Of a stretch of 41,227 nucleotides of DNA, positions 28,924 to 37,180 are shown in pieces. The stretch comes from a virus: IMG/VR virus record IMGVR_UViG_3300005915_000044, positions 1 through 41,227 of that record; one strand, given 5' to 3'. Position numbers and translations under genes: made by a program. Below the pieces are notes generated by a model, which did not search any database, had not been told where the DNA came from, and was given only the letters and a program-made list of their open reading frames with translations. Position 1 is the first letter of the stretch. Each line of letters opens with the position of its first letter.

Positions 28924-30234
28924 ATGCTTGACGCTAAGATTCACACAGTAGACCCATCCACAGTAATTCTAAGTGGAGACAGGCCCAGGCAAAGGAAAGA
29001 CGTCGGGGAGATAAAGAAGCTTGTAGAATCTATTAAAACTTATGGACAAATTCAGCCCATTGTAGTTACCAGAAAGATGGAGCTTATTGCGGGAGGACGA
29101 AGACTTGCCGCCTGTATCCTTGGGCAGTTCCAAGCACAGATTTGTTTCTCTGACGAAATGGACCAATTAGTTTTACGGGAGATGGAGCTGGAAGAAAACG
29201 TGCAAAGGAAGAATTTAACTCCGGCTGAAGAGTCTATTGCAATAGCTAGTCTGGTAGAATTTAGACAAGCTCGTCTTGGCAAACCTACCCAAGGAAAGCA
29301 GGGTGGATACACTCTTGAAAAGGCTGCTGAGGACATCGGCAAGACAAAGGGAACTGTTATCGAAGCTATGAACATAGCGGAGATGCTTAAGAGTTTCCCC
29401 AACCTTAGTGAAGCAAAGACTAAGAGTGAAATTAAATCCTCCTACAAAGGTCTGCAAAGAATAGCAAATAACATCGAAGCCTTAAGTACGTTTGAGGAAT
29501 TAATTAAAGTTAACAGTCACTTCGATCTTGTTAATGCGGACGCGATTAAGCACATGCCCACAATAGAAGACAAGTCTATTGATTTACTGTTTACTGATCC
29601 AATTTATGGAATTGATATAGATAAAAATGCTATGTCAGTTGGTGGGCATACCGGAGGAGATTTAACAACTACAGGTATAAAATATGACGACGATCTTGAA
29701 ACTGCTATTTCTTTGTGTAGACTTCTTGCTGTGGAGTCCTTCCGTTTTTGTAAGGATAATGCTCATGCTTATGTATTTTGCGGCAGGGATAGGTTTATAT
29801 TTCAGTTGGTGTACGACATAATGCTAGACGCTGGGTGGGATGTATTAAAGTGGCCTATGGTTTGGGTTAAGGGAAAGTCTGGGCAAAACAATCAGCCAGA
29901 AAGATGGCCTAGTTCTACTTATGAGGCTATTTTATTTGCAAGAAAACCTGAGTCAAAAATTGTACTACAGGGTAAACCTGACTGGATTCAATGCGATAAA
30001 GTACTTAACTCAGAACGAATTCACCAAGCTGAAAAACCTGTAGCTCTATGTAAAGAATTAATTTCCAGAGTAACTGTACCTGGGCAGAAGATGTATGATC
30101 CATTTATGGGCAGTGGTGCATTGATTGAAGCTGCTTGCGAAATGAAGTTGCTTGTAACTGGCTGTGAATTAGCCGTGGAATCTTACGCTGCGGCCGTAAC
30201 CAGAATGTCTCAGTGGCAGGAGAGGAATAAGTAA
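28924..30234 (+). CDS. ParB-domain / DNA methyltransferase fusion
   Basis: 436 aa. ParB-like N-terminal domain: KTYGQIQPIVVTRKMELIAG then GGRRLAACI (about residues 38-66), followed by an HTH-like region (TLEKAAEDIGKTKGTVIEAM, about 130-150). Methyltransferase from about 200: motif IV TDPIYG (224-229) and later motif I YDPFMGSGALIEAA (about 392-405), the IV-before-I order of beta-class N6-adenine/N4-cytosine enzymes. DPIY replaces the usual DPPY. Likely methylates phage DNA against restriction, targeted by the ParB/HTH part. GGGGAGG precedes the ATG. Confidence 0.85.
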   Translation: MLDAKIHTVDPSTVILSGDRPRQRKDVGEIKKLVESIKTYGQIQPIVVTRKMELIAGGRRLAACILGQFQAQICFSDEMDQLVLREMELEENVQRKNLTPAEESIAIASLVEFRQARLGKPTQGKQGGYTLEKAAEDIGKTKGTVIEAMNIAEMLKSFPNLSEAKTKSEIKSSYKGLQRIANNIEALSTFEELIKVNSHFDLVNADAIKHMPTIEDKSIDLLFTDPIYGIDIDKNAMSVGGHTGGDLTTTGIKYDDDLETAISLCRLLAVESFRFCKDNAHAYVFCGRDRFIFQLVYDIMLDAGWDVLKWPMVWVKGKSGQNNQPERWPSSTYEAILFARKPESKIVLQGKPDWIQCDKVLNSERIHQAEKPVALCKELISRVTVPGQKMYDPFMGSGALIEAACEMKLLVTGCELAVESYAAAVTRMSQWQERNK

Positions 30235-30479
30235 TGGATCTTTATGATGAAGTAGAAGAAGAAATAGCAAAACAGCATGAAAAGTGGGGAGTACAAAATC
30301 ATTCACCAGCTTATTGGATGATAATTTTAATGGAAGAAGTTGGCGAAGCTTGCAAAGAACTTTGTGGAAAGGGTGTTGATCTTAAAGCTTACAGAGAAGA
30401 GATGGTGCAAGTAATTGCTGTTGCTGTCTCTGCATTAGAGTGTTTTGACAGAGAGGAGGAAGTAAATGCGAGAACCTGA
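30234..30479 (+). CDS. MazG-like nucleotide pyrophosphohydrolase, 81 aa
   Basis: HEKWGVQNHSPAYWMIILME, EEVGEACKEL and YREEMVQVIAVAVSALE give the two helices with acidic residues (ExxxE...EExxQ) of the MazG/DUF550 fold, which hydrolyses NTPs or (p)ppGpp. The usual final Asp of the second motif appears to be Gln, so activity is uncertain. ATG overlaps the previous stop (TAATG). Confidence 0.7.
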   Translation: MDLYDEVEEEIAKQHEKWGVQNHSPAYWMIILMEEVGEACKELCGKGVDLKAYREEMVQVIAVAVSALECFDREEEVNART

Positions 30480-30798
30480 ATTTATAACGTCAAAGACAAT
30501 AAGTAATCCAACTGATGTAAAGCCTACCTACGATGATATTCAGACAACGCAGCAAGCAATTAATATGGCTGTTGCTGAGAATCGTGTAGTTCGATACCTG
30601 ACTAGAAAATCTAGTAAAGAAATCATGGCTCAGGTAGACGATAAAAAGGGCTGTAAGTTACTGAAACCTGATAGAGAATCTGAGCAAGTAGCTATTGTTC
30701 CTGCTGGTATTAACGACTTTGATTTTGAGAATGTGGATACTACAATAGTTACTGCTGTGCCACCAAGTAAAAGTAAAATTATATTACCGTTCAATTAA
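30466..30798 (+). CDS. Hypothetical protein, 110 aa
   Basis: It begins MREPEFITSKTISNPTDVKP. Middle AINMAVAENRVVRYLTRKSS; C-terminus VPPSKSKIILPFN. No known domain. GAGGAGG precedes the ATG, which overlaps the MazG-like gene by 14 bases. Confidence 0.6.
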   Translation: MREPEFITSKTISNPTDVKPTYDDIQTTQQAINMAVAENRVVRYLTRKSSKEIMAQVDDKKGCKLLKPDRESEQVAIVPAGINDFDFENVDTTIVTAVPPSKSKIILPFN

Positions 30799-30802
30799 GA
30801 AT

Positions 30803-30817
30803 GGTCAAATATTGACG
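30803..30817. repeat. Dispersed palindrome copy 10
   Basis: GGTCAAATATTGACG with TTAAGAAT before and ATGTGACTGGAA after; 4 bases after a stop and upstream of the DUF5662 gene. Confidence 0.85.
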
Positions 30818-30841
30818 ATGTGACTGGAAAGGAAAATTAAG

Positions 30842-31294
30842 ATGTATTGGGAATATTTAAAGTATATAATTGAGCATAAGAAAAATGTTGGTATTGAGTG
30901 TTTAAAAATGGGAATGTTCTTTCACGCTATTACTCATGACTTATCAAAGTTTCGTCCGTCAGAATTTATACCATACGCAAAATTTTTTTATGCAAAAAGT
31001 AGAACAACTAACTATAAAAAGTCTGATGAAGATGATCTTAACTTTTTAGAGGGCTGGAATCATCACCAAAAACGAAATAAGCACCATTGGAATTACTGGG
31101 TATCAGTAACGCGGAAAGATGAAATTATTGCTCTACCAATGCCTATGAAGTATGTTAGACAAATGATAGCCGATTGGCGCGGAATGAGTAGAAAATTTGG
31201 AGGGACTTGGGAAAAATATTATCGAGAGAATCAAAAAGATTTTATTTTACATCAAGAAACGATTTTTAATATTAACTATTTATCTGGAAGATAA
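30842..31294 (+). CDS. DUF5662-type phage protein
   Basis: 150 aa. HKKNVGIECLKMG, AITHDLSKFRPSEFIPYAKF and WNHHQKRNKHHWNYW are the characteristic blocks of a conserved phage family (DUF5662), His/Asp-rich like an HD-type metal site. Catalytic activity is not known to me. GAAAGGAAAATTAAG precedes the ATG. Confidence 0.75.
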   Translation: MYWEYLKYIIEHKKNVGIECLKMGMFFHAITHDLSKFRPSEFIPYAKFFYAKSRTTNYKKSDEDDLNFLEGWNHHQKRNKHHWNYWVSVTRKDEIIALPMPMKYVRQMIADWRGMSRKFGGTWEKYYRENQKDFILHQETIFNINYLSGR

Positions 31295-31444
31295 TTATTT
31301 ATAGAAGCGTCCTCATTTGCCCCACGTTGGGTGATCTCGAGGTAGGACATACCATAACACCTATTTAAATAGATCACGCCACCACCGGGCAATGACGGAC
31401 CCACACGGCATGTTTAGACTACCTTTAAACTTGGAGGAACAAAA
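31295..31444. other. Structured gap before the DUF7768-like gene
   Basis: 150 bases without a gene and less AT-rich than its surroundings. GTCCTC near 31310 can pair with GAGGTAGGAC near 31339-31348, enclosing CCCA/TGGG; a further GC-rich run (CACCACCGGGCAATGACGG) follows, then GTTTA/TAAAC just before the Shine-Dalgarno sequence. It may be a leader RNA; no known riboswitch signature recognised. Confidence 0.35.
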
Positions 31445-31786
31445 ATGAAACGAATACTTATAATTTCTCCGTACTCAGGAGATATAACTCTCCACGAAGC
31501 TTACCTACGGCTTTGCATAGCTCATGTAATAAGCAGAGGCCATGCTCCGTTTGCAACTCATTATATTTACCCAAACTTTCTTAATGACAGTAATCCAGAA
31601 CAACGAAAGCTTGGTATGGAAATGGGACAGGCTTGGGGATCAATGGCTGATGAGTATTGGGTATTTAGAGATCATGGCATAAGCTCTGGTATGACAGATG
31701 ATATGATTTATTTTAAATCAGCTTTTCCAGAGACTACTATGAAAAGTGTTTATTTAGATAAGGGAGGAGTAAATAATGAGAGTTGA
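31445..31786 (+). CDS. DUF7768 / nucleoside-deoxyribosyltransferase-like protein
   Basis: 113 aa. RILIISPYSGDITLHEAYLR, GHAPFATHYIYPNFLNDSNP, and a C-terminal WVFRDHGISSGMTDDMIY block: a Rossmann-like fold of phage proteins related to YspA/DUF4406-type nucleotide-binding enzymes. Probably nucleotide metabolism, next to the polymerase. GGAGGAACAAAA precedes the ATG; overlaps the polymerase start by 11 bases. Confidence 0.7.
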   Translation: MKRILIISPYSGDITLHEAYLRLCIAHVISRGHAPFATHYIYPNFLNDSNPEQRKLGMEMGQAWGSMADEYWVFRDHGISSGMTDDMIYFKSAFPETTMKSVYLDKGGVNNES

Positions 31787-34151
31787 AATTGCTGGACCCA
31801 CTGATGCTGCTATTATGTTTTGTGGAGAAGCCCCCGGTGCTGAGGAGGATAAAGTTGGTAAACCTTTTGTTGGCTATGCGGGAACTACTTTTAACAATTT
31901 ACTTAGCCAAGCTGGGATTGCTCGATATCAATGCCTTGTTACTAATGTAGCGAAAGAGCGACCACCAGCAAACAAGATTTCTTATTTCTTCGAAGACAAG
32001 AGGTGTACAATTCCCAAGCCTAAAATGGCAGAATGGGTAGATGAACTCAAAAGAGATATTGAGCTTTATAGGCCAAACTTAGTTGTGGCACTAGGATCTA
32101 CTGCATTGTGGGCGTTGACTGGAGAAAAGAAGATCTCAGATTTTCGTGGCTATATAATTGAATCTACACTTGTTCCAGGTGTGAAAGTACTACCAACCTA
32201 TCACCCACAAGCAATTAACTGGGATTGGAAGTTGTACTTTCAAACTGTACTGGATTTGCGTAAGGCTCTTAGGAATAGTGAAACTCCCGGGATGCCTGAG
32301 TTCAAGCAAGTATTTCAGCCCGGTGTTGACGTAAGAACTTTTATCAATTACATGGAGGAGATGATAGCGAGTCCTGAGTTTACCAAACTTGCTATAGATG
32401 TTGAAACAGTGCAACCCGGTAGTCACATTGAAGAACTTGGTCTTAGCCATGATCCTAACTTTGGTATATCAATCTTCCTTATTAAAGGCCGAGCCCCGGC
32501 GCTACCAGAGAAGGATGAGTTGCTCTTATGGCAGACATTTGTTAGACTTGTAGAGTGTAAGAAATGTGTTATGCAGAATGGAGCTTATGATATTGGCGTC
32601 CTTTGGTATAATCAGCATATCTTAGTAGAGAATCTGTGGATGGATACGCTGATTGCTGCACATGTGTGCTGGCCAGAGTTGCCAAGAGATCTTGGATTTC
32701 TTGGTTCTATTTGTCTGGACGTTATTCCGTGGAAGAATGGCTCTGCAAAGACTAAAGATTACAACCCTGCTGATGCAGCTAATACTCTTGGTATTGCTGA
32801 GGTGCTTGATAAAGAGCTTGATGCGCAGGAAGTCAGGCATACGTTTGACTTTGAGATGAACTTAATTCCTGTGGCACTTATGATGCAGCTGCAGGGAATT
32901 GAAGTCAACGTTGAGAAGCAGCAAGAGCTTATTGAAAGTTGGACCATAAAGAGAAACAGATTAAAGGCTGATCTCTCTGCACTTATCGGTAAGGATATAA
33001 ACTTTAATTCCCCGAAGCAGATGTCACAGCTTCTGTACTTTGATCTTGGACTTCCTGTTCAGTACAAGAGAAGAAAGTCCGTTAAAGATACTCGCACCAT
33101 GACTTGTGATGCCGCAGCTCTTAGAACTCTTGCTCGACTTGTTCCAGACAATCCTGTCTTCAATCTTATTTTGGACTACAAAAAAGCTGGTACATTGTTA
33201 CGTTTTCTTGATGTTAAACTTTCTCCGGAGAATAGGGTTCATACGAGTTATAATATCACCGGAGCTGCTTCCGACGATGAAGAAGATACAAAGAAAACTA
33301 AACGAAGCTTTGGTAGATGGAGTTCTTCAAAGTCAATTATTCTTCCTTTCGGTAGCGGCAATTTACAGAACATACCCCCGGAAGCAAGAAAGATGTATAC
33401 GGCTAGACCTGGTTGGAAAATCATTGAGGCTGACTATGCACAAGCTGAGGCAGTTGTTGTGGCATACCTTGTTGGTGATCAGAAGCTGAAACAAATGTTC
33501 AAAGATGCTTTTGGATTGTCTCATACTGAGAAAGCTAAATACGATATTCATAAGCTTACGTTTGCTCAGATGATTGGTATAGATATTGATCAGGTTACTC
33601 CAGAGCAGAGAACTGCTGGAAAGACTGTCAGACACGCAACTTCGTATTCTGCTGGTCCACAGGTACTTGCTAATAGACTTGGGTTGAAGCTTGCTGAAGC
33701 AAAGAAACTTATGGACCTTTATCATAAAGCTAATCCAGCGCTTAGAATGTGGTACAGCTCTATTCAGGAAGAGATTAAAAGAAGTAGAACATTAACTAAT
33801 CTACTTGGCAGGAAGCATAAGTTCTTAGACCGCTGGGGTGATCCTCTGTTTAGAAGTTCTTACTCCTTTAAACCTCAGTCTACTGTTGGTGATCTATTAA
33901 ATGAGTCTTTGTTAAAAGTCTACGATAGTTTGCTTGATGTTCCTTACGAGATAATGATTCTTCTACAGCTTCATGATGCTATCTATGTTATGGTAGAAGA
34001 TGAAAATGTAGATACAACTATAAAACTTATGAGAAAACATATGATACGGGAGTTGACTTATGGTAATGAAAGTTTTATTATTGACTGCGACTTTAAATTG
34101 AAAACATCTTGGGCTGAAGGTGAAGAGCTTGAGATTAATTGGAGGGAGTAA
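31776..34151 (+). CDS. Uracil-DNA glycosylase / family A DNA polymerase fusion
   Basis: 791 aa. Residues 1-165: family-4-type UDG (GEAPGAEEDKVGKPFVGYAG 17-36, TYHPQA 141-146) without the N-terminal CxxC of Fe-S UDGs. About 200-350: 3'-5' exonuclease (LAIDVET 205-211, QNGAYDIGVL 267-276). About 400-791: polymerase, motif A EADYAQAEA (Asp553), motif B RTAGKTVRHATSYSAG with His620 at the position of E. coli Phe762, motif C QLHDA (His733, Asp734) with Ala where HDE has Glu. GGGAGGAG precedes the ATG. Main replicative polymerase. Confidence 0.92.
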   Translation: MRVEIAGPTDAAIMFCGEAPGAEEDKVGKPFVGYAGTTFNNLLSQAGIARYQCLVTNVAKERPPANKISYFFEDKRCTIPKPKMAEWVDELKRDIELYRPNLVVALGSTALWALTGEKKISDFRGYIIESTLVPGVKVLPTYHPQAINWDWKLYFQTVLDLRKALRNSETPGMPEFKQVFQPGVDVRTFINYMEEMIASPEFTKLAIDVETVQPGSHIEELGLSHDPNFGISIFLIKGRAPALPEKDELLLWQTFVRLVECKKCVMQNGAYDIGVLWYNQHILVENLWMDTLIAAHVCWPELPRDLGFLGSICLDVIPWKNGSAKTKDYNPADAANTLGIAEVLDKELDAQEVRHTFDFEMNLIPVALMMQLQGIEVNVEKQQELIESWTIKRNRLKADLSALIGKDINFNSPKQMSQLLYFDLGLPVQYKRRKSVKDTRTMTCDAAALRTLARLVPDNPVFNLILDYKKAGTLLRFLDVKLSPENRVHTSYNITGAASDDEEDTKKTKRSFGRWSSSKSIILPFGSGNLQNIPPEARKMYTARPGWKIIEADYAQAEAVVVAYLVGDQKLKQMFKDAFGLSHTEKAKYDIHKLTFAQMIGIDIDQVTPEQRTAGKTVRHATSYSAGPQVLANRLGLKLAEAKKLMDLYHKANPALRMWYSSIQEEIKRSRTLTNLLGRKHKFLDRWGDPLFRSSYSFKPQSTVGDLLNESLLKVYDSLLDVPYEIMILLQLHDAIYVMVEDENVDTTIKLMRKHMIRELTYGNESFIIDCDFKLKTSWAEGEELEINWRE

Positions 34152-34152
34152 A

Positions 34153-34341
34153 ATGAGAGAATCTGTTTTTATACAACTTAGATCTTATGTTCATACTCAA
34201 CATAATTCAAATTTTCATTTTGATAAATTATCTTGGGCAACTAAGATTTGGATAAAATGCTTATGTACTGTAATTGACAATCGACTTAAGGTAATTGAAG
34301 TAAGACAAACAGAAATTGAAAATCACTTATTGGAGGAATAA
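34153..34341 (+). CDS. Hypothetical protein, 62 aa
   Basis: It begins MRESVFIQLRSYVHTQHNSN; helical with an amphipathic middle (LSWATKIWIKCLCTVIDNRL). ATG 34153 follows GGAGGGAG; overlap with the polymerase end is avoided. Unrecognised. Confidence 0.6.
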   Translation: MRESVFIQLRSYVHTQHNSNFHFDKLSWATKIWIKCLCTVIDNRLKVIEVRQTEIENHLLEE

Positions 34342-34345
34342 AGCC

Positions 34346-34735
34346 ATGCCAAAATCTGTCGTGATTTCTGTTAGTACTACAGCTGAACGAGATATAATAA
34401 TAAGAAATATATATGACCAGTTAATCAACGATGTAGATCCTTCTTGTACTGTGCAGAAAGATAGAGTGAATCGTATAAGAATACTTTACAACGAAGGTCT
34501 TGCTGACGATAGTCCAAGAAGTCTTATATGTACTTACATTGTAGTTATACTTCCAATCATTTTTAGTCTAGCCCCGTTGGGTAATATTACTGGTAAAGTT
34601 AACTTTCACTTAGATACTACAATTAAAAAACTTACAGACCTTCTTAATAAACTTAATTCATTACAGGGAGAAAGAGTAATAGAAGAAAATACTGATGTCT
34701 CGACGTTTGATAATCTGGTACGCTGCTTAACTTAA
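34346..34735 (+). CDS. Hypothetical protein with one hydrophobic segment, 129 aa
   Basis: It begins MPKSVVISVSTTAERDIIIR. LICTYIVVILPIIFSLAPLG (about 65-84) is hydrophobic and could be a membrane helix; flanks are charged helices. GGAGG precedes the ATG; the longer frame to 34316 overlaps the ribosome-binding site. Confidence 0.6.
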   Translation: MPKSVVISVSTTAERDIIIRNIYDQLINDVDPSCTVQKDRVNRIRILYNEGLADDSPRSLICTYIVVILPIIFSLAPLGNITGKVNFHLDTTIKKLTDLLNKLNSLQGERVIEENTDVSTFDNLVRCLT

Positions 34736-34746
34736 AGGAGAATGTG

Positions 34747-35952
34747 ATGTCGAGACATTTAAAAAACTGGCATGACTCGTACATAAAATTACAAGAAAAC
34801 ACTGAGCCAGCTAAGATCTTTGACATATGGACTGGGTATTCAGTAATAGCAGCAGCCTTAAGAAGAAAAGCATATCTTCAACTTGGGAGATTAGTTTACT
34901 ACCCTAATTTGTATGCAGTGCTTGTGGCCGACCCTGGTATTGCTCGAAAAACGCAGGCAATAAAATACGGAGTACAGTTTTTAAATACAATACCTGAAAT
35001 TGTTACTTGTGCAGATTCATCCACTAAAGAAGCAATGACAGACGATATGGAGAACAGCGCCTTAGACGAATTAATGGAGAACGGTGAGCAGTTAAGACAT
35101 AGCTCGCTGAATATTATCTCCAAAGAATTTGAATCTTTTCTTGGGCAGAAAAAAGAGAATACAAGAATGCTGGTAGCGTTGACTGATTTATTTGACTGTC
35201 CAGATGATTGGGGATCAAGAACCAGACACGGGCCAAGTAATAAAATCGTACGGCCTTGGCTGAATCTTCTTGCAGCTACTACACCAGATTCTCTAGCAAG
35301 TTGTCTTCCAGCAAGTGCTATTGGCGGAGGCCTTACTTCTAGAATATTATTTATTTGGGCAGAGAAAAAGAAAGGTAGAATAGCAATACCGGAGCTTACT
35401 CCAGCAGAGATAAAACTTACTGAGAAGTTAGAAAAGGACCTGTACCAGATTAGTAGAATCTCTGGTGAGTATCAAATGACAGAAGGGTGTAAAAGTAACT
35501 GGGTTGATTGGTATAACAACTACGACGAAGATGAAAACGGGGAAAGAATCTGCACAGATACTTCGTTTAAAGGCTGGTATTCTAGAAAGCCTACCTACAT
35601 TATTAAACTTGCTTTGCTCAGAGCTGCTGCTACTTCTAACATACTTACTATTCAATGGTATCATGTAGAAGAAGCTATTGAAGCTATTAAACAGGTAGAA
35701 CTAACAATGGGTAAGGCGTTTAAGGCTATTGGAAAATCTGATATCACTGCTGAGGTAGACAACGTCTTAAGTATTATTACTAACTTTCAGTGGATTTCAG
35801 AGAAACAACTTATGACAATAGTCTGGCGGGATATAGATTCAGCTAAGTTTGAAAATGTAATAGTTACACTAATGAAAACTGGGAAAGTTGAAAGAAAATA
35901 TAAAGGACCTAAAGATGAACCGGGTATCTGGTATCACTATACAGGGAAGTAA
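34747..35952 (+). CDS. DUF3987-type helicase/primase-like replication ATPase
   Basis: 401 aa. Early block WTGYSVIAAALRRKAYLQLG, then LYAVLVADPGIARKTQAI (Walker A-like but with Arg-Lys-Thr and no second Gly), NIISKEFESFLGQKK (Walker B-like), LLAATTPDSLASCLP and GGGLTSRILFIW are the landmarks of DUF3987 phage/plasmid proteins. C-terminal region with a winged-helix-like ending (FENVIVTLMKTGKVERKYKG). Probably the replicative helicase. ATG 34747 lies 6 bases after AAGGAG. Confidence 0.75.
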   Translation: MSRHLKNWHDSYIKLQENTEPAKIFDIWTGYSVIAAALRRKAYLQLGRLVYYPNLYAVLVADPGIARKTQAIKYGVQFLNTIPEIVTCADSSTKEAMTDDMENSALDELMENGEQLRHSSLNIISKEFESFLGQKKENTRMLVALTDLFDCPDDWGSRTRHGPSNKIVRPWLNLLAATTPDSLASCLPASAIGGGLTSRILFIWAEKKKGRIAIPELTPAEIKLTEKLEKDLYQISRISGEYQMTEGCKSNWVDWYNNYDEDENGERICTDTSFKGWYSRKPTYIIKLALLRAAATSNILTIQWYHVEEAIEAIKQVELTMGKAFKAIGKSDITAEVDNVLSIITNFQWISEKQLMTIVWRDIDSAKFENVIVTLMKTGKVERKYKGPKDEPGIWYHYTGK

Positions 35953-36034
35953 AACTATCTGCACTGCCGCAGGTACTCAAGAAATAGTACCCACAGCGTC
36001 CAAAATAGTAGAACTGTTACACAAGCAGTTATGA
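35915..36034 (+). CDS. Possible small ORF at the end of the replication block, 39 aa
   Basis: MNRVSGITIQGSKTICTAAG then IVPTASKIVELLHKQL. It overlaps the end of the helicase-like gene by 38 bases in another frame, with AAAGGA about 7 bases before the ATG. Protein-like but short; it may simply be a chance frame in the convergent region. A GGTACT/AGTACC hairpin (35972-35991) lies within it. Confidence 0.35.
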   Translation: MNRVSGITIQGSKTICTAAGTQEIVPTASKIVELLHKQL

Positions 36035-36046
36035 GTATAAAATTTC

Positions 36047-36466
36047 TCATTTCAGTAACTTAGCTTTTCCATATTCTCTTGCGCCAGTATAACCAAGATA
36101 ACCAACACCAAAAACTCCCCAAAGAGATTCTGGAATTGCAGTGAGCCAAGACTTCATACCAACAGCAATTTGAGTTGCAGCTTCGGGATTAAATACTGAA
36201 AGTATTCCCATCGGAATAGCTGCTAAAATCATAAGGTACATAACATAAAGAAAGCTTGGTCGTGCTCTTGAGGTCCAGGGATCAGAACTTTTTGCTTCAG
36301 CAAGTATAGCAGAAAGCTGAATTTCCTGGGCCTTAAACTTTCCGTCCTGAGCCATTTTTATAGCTTGTAATTTAAACTTCTCTTTATCTGCAGCATCAAC
36401 AAAGAACTTATCTGCAACTGTATCAATGCCCCCCATAATTGCTTTACCAATTCCAAGAACATCCAT
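36047..36466 (-). CDS. Holin, GTA-type 3TM family
   Basis: 139 aa. A charged helical N-terminus is followed by SSDPWTSRARPSFLYVMYLM, the family signature, then membrane helices about 70-92 and 105-128, ending GYTGAREYGKAKLLK. Holins permeabilise the inner membrane at lysis. It is the last gene of the minus-strand lysis cassette, two bases after DUF5675, with GGAGG 6 bases before the ATG. Confidence 0.85.
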   Translation of the reverse strand: MDVLGIGKAIMGGIDTVADKFFVDAADKEKFKLQAIKMAQDGKFKAQEIQLSAILAEAKSSDPWTSRARPSFLYVMYLMILAAIPMGILSVFNPEAATQIAVGMKSWLTAIPESLWGVFGVGYLGYTGAREYGKAKLLK

Positions 36467-36467
36467 T

Positions 36468-36860
36468 TCATACCTCCATTATTTCTATAGTTGTTATATC
36501 AACTCCAGTCATAGCGTCTATAAACGCTTTAAAGGTTTTACCTGAATTCAACACAGCTCTATCACCTTGCAGTTTTCCAAAGTATTGGGCAATCAGTACG
36601 CAGCCTTTTGTATGTCTTGTTACATTTCCGCTGTGAATAAGGATATAATCTCTTCCAGGAACATCCATAATTGTAAAAGTCATTCCGTACTTAGGACTGT
36701 TAACTCGCTTTAAATTGTACATGCCTGGAGGAATATTTGAAACATTACTTCTATTATCAAGGTCTGGTGGCTCTAATGTCACACAGAATACATGGTCATT
36801 AATAAGCATTACACCAAAGGTACCATCTTCAGCTTCTTCAACTCTAATAAGTTTTATCAT
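36468..36860 (-). CDS. DUF5675 protein, probable lysis/cell-wall role
   Basis: 130 aa. CVTLEPPDLDNRSNVSNIPP, VPGRDYILIHSGN and TRHTKGCVLIAQYFG are the family blocks; H76 and C87 have the H...GC order of YkuD-like L,D-transpeptidase sites, though homology is not shown. Its position next to the holin suggests an endolysin or wall-binding function. Separated from the neighbour upstream by three bases. Confidence 0.75.
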   Translation of the reverse strand: MIKLIRVEEAEDGTFGVMLINDHVFCVTLEPPDLDNRSNVSNIPPGMYNLKRVNSPKYGMTFTIMDVPGRDYILIHSGNVTRHTKGCVLIAQYFGKLQGDRAVLNSGKTFKAFIDAMTGVDITTIEIMEV

Positions 36861-36863
36861 TAG

Positions 36864-37163
36864 TTAACCCTTCGTAAGTTTTACCATTAACGATACTGCT
36901 TTGTCTACTCTGTCAAGCTTGTCGTCGATCTTTATAAAAGCGTTTACGTTTAGTCCAATAACAAAAATTCCAATAGTGACTAGTATCCCCATAATTAGTT
37001 TAAACATAGTTAAGCTCACCTTTTCCTTTTCTATTTGGTCGATTCGCTTATGTGAGTCGCTAGCAGTTTTACAGTTTCGCTCTAGCTTTTTATCCTGATT
37101 TTCAAGATGTTGCTGAACTCCGGAATGCTCAAAACAAATACAATTTTTTTTATTCTCAGTCAT
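36864..37163 (-). CDS. XhlA-like membrane protein, lysis accessory
   Basis: 99 aa. N-terminal CICFEHSGVQQHLENQDKKL and a coiled-coil helix, then one span (MFKLIMGILVTIGIFVIGLN, about 53-72), then another short helix. The layout of coiled coil plus one membrane helix resembles XhlA/hemolysin-type lysis proteins; a spanin-like role is possible. No convincing Shine-Dalgarno sequence is visible (weak GGAGTAGTG). Confidence 0.6.
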   Translation of the reverse strand: MTENKKNCICFEHSGVQQHLENQDKKLERNCKTASDSHKRIDQIEKEKVSLTMFKLIMGILVTIGIFVIGLNVNAFIKIDDKLDRVDKAVSLMVKLTKG

Positions 37164-37180
37164 AGCACTACTCCAATCAA

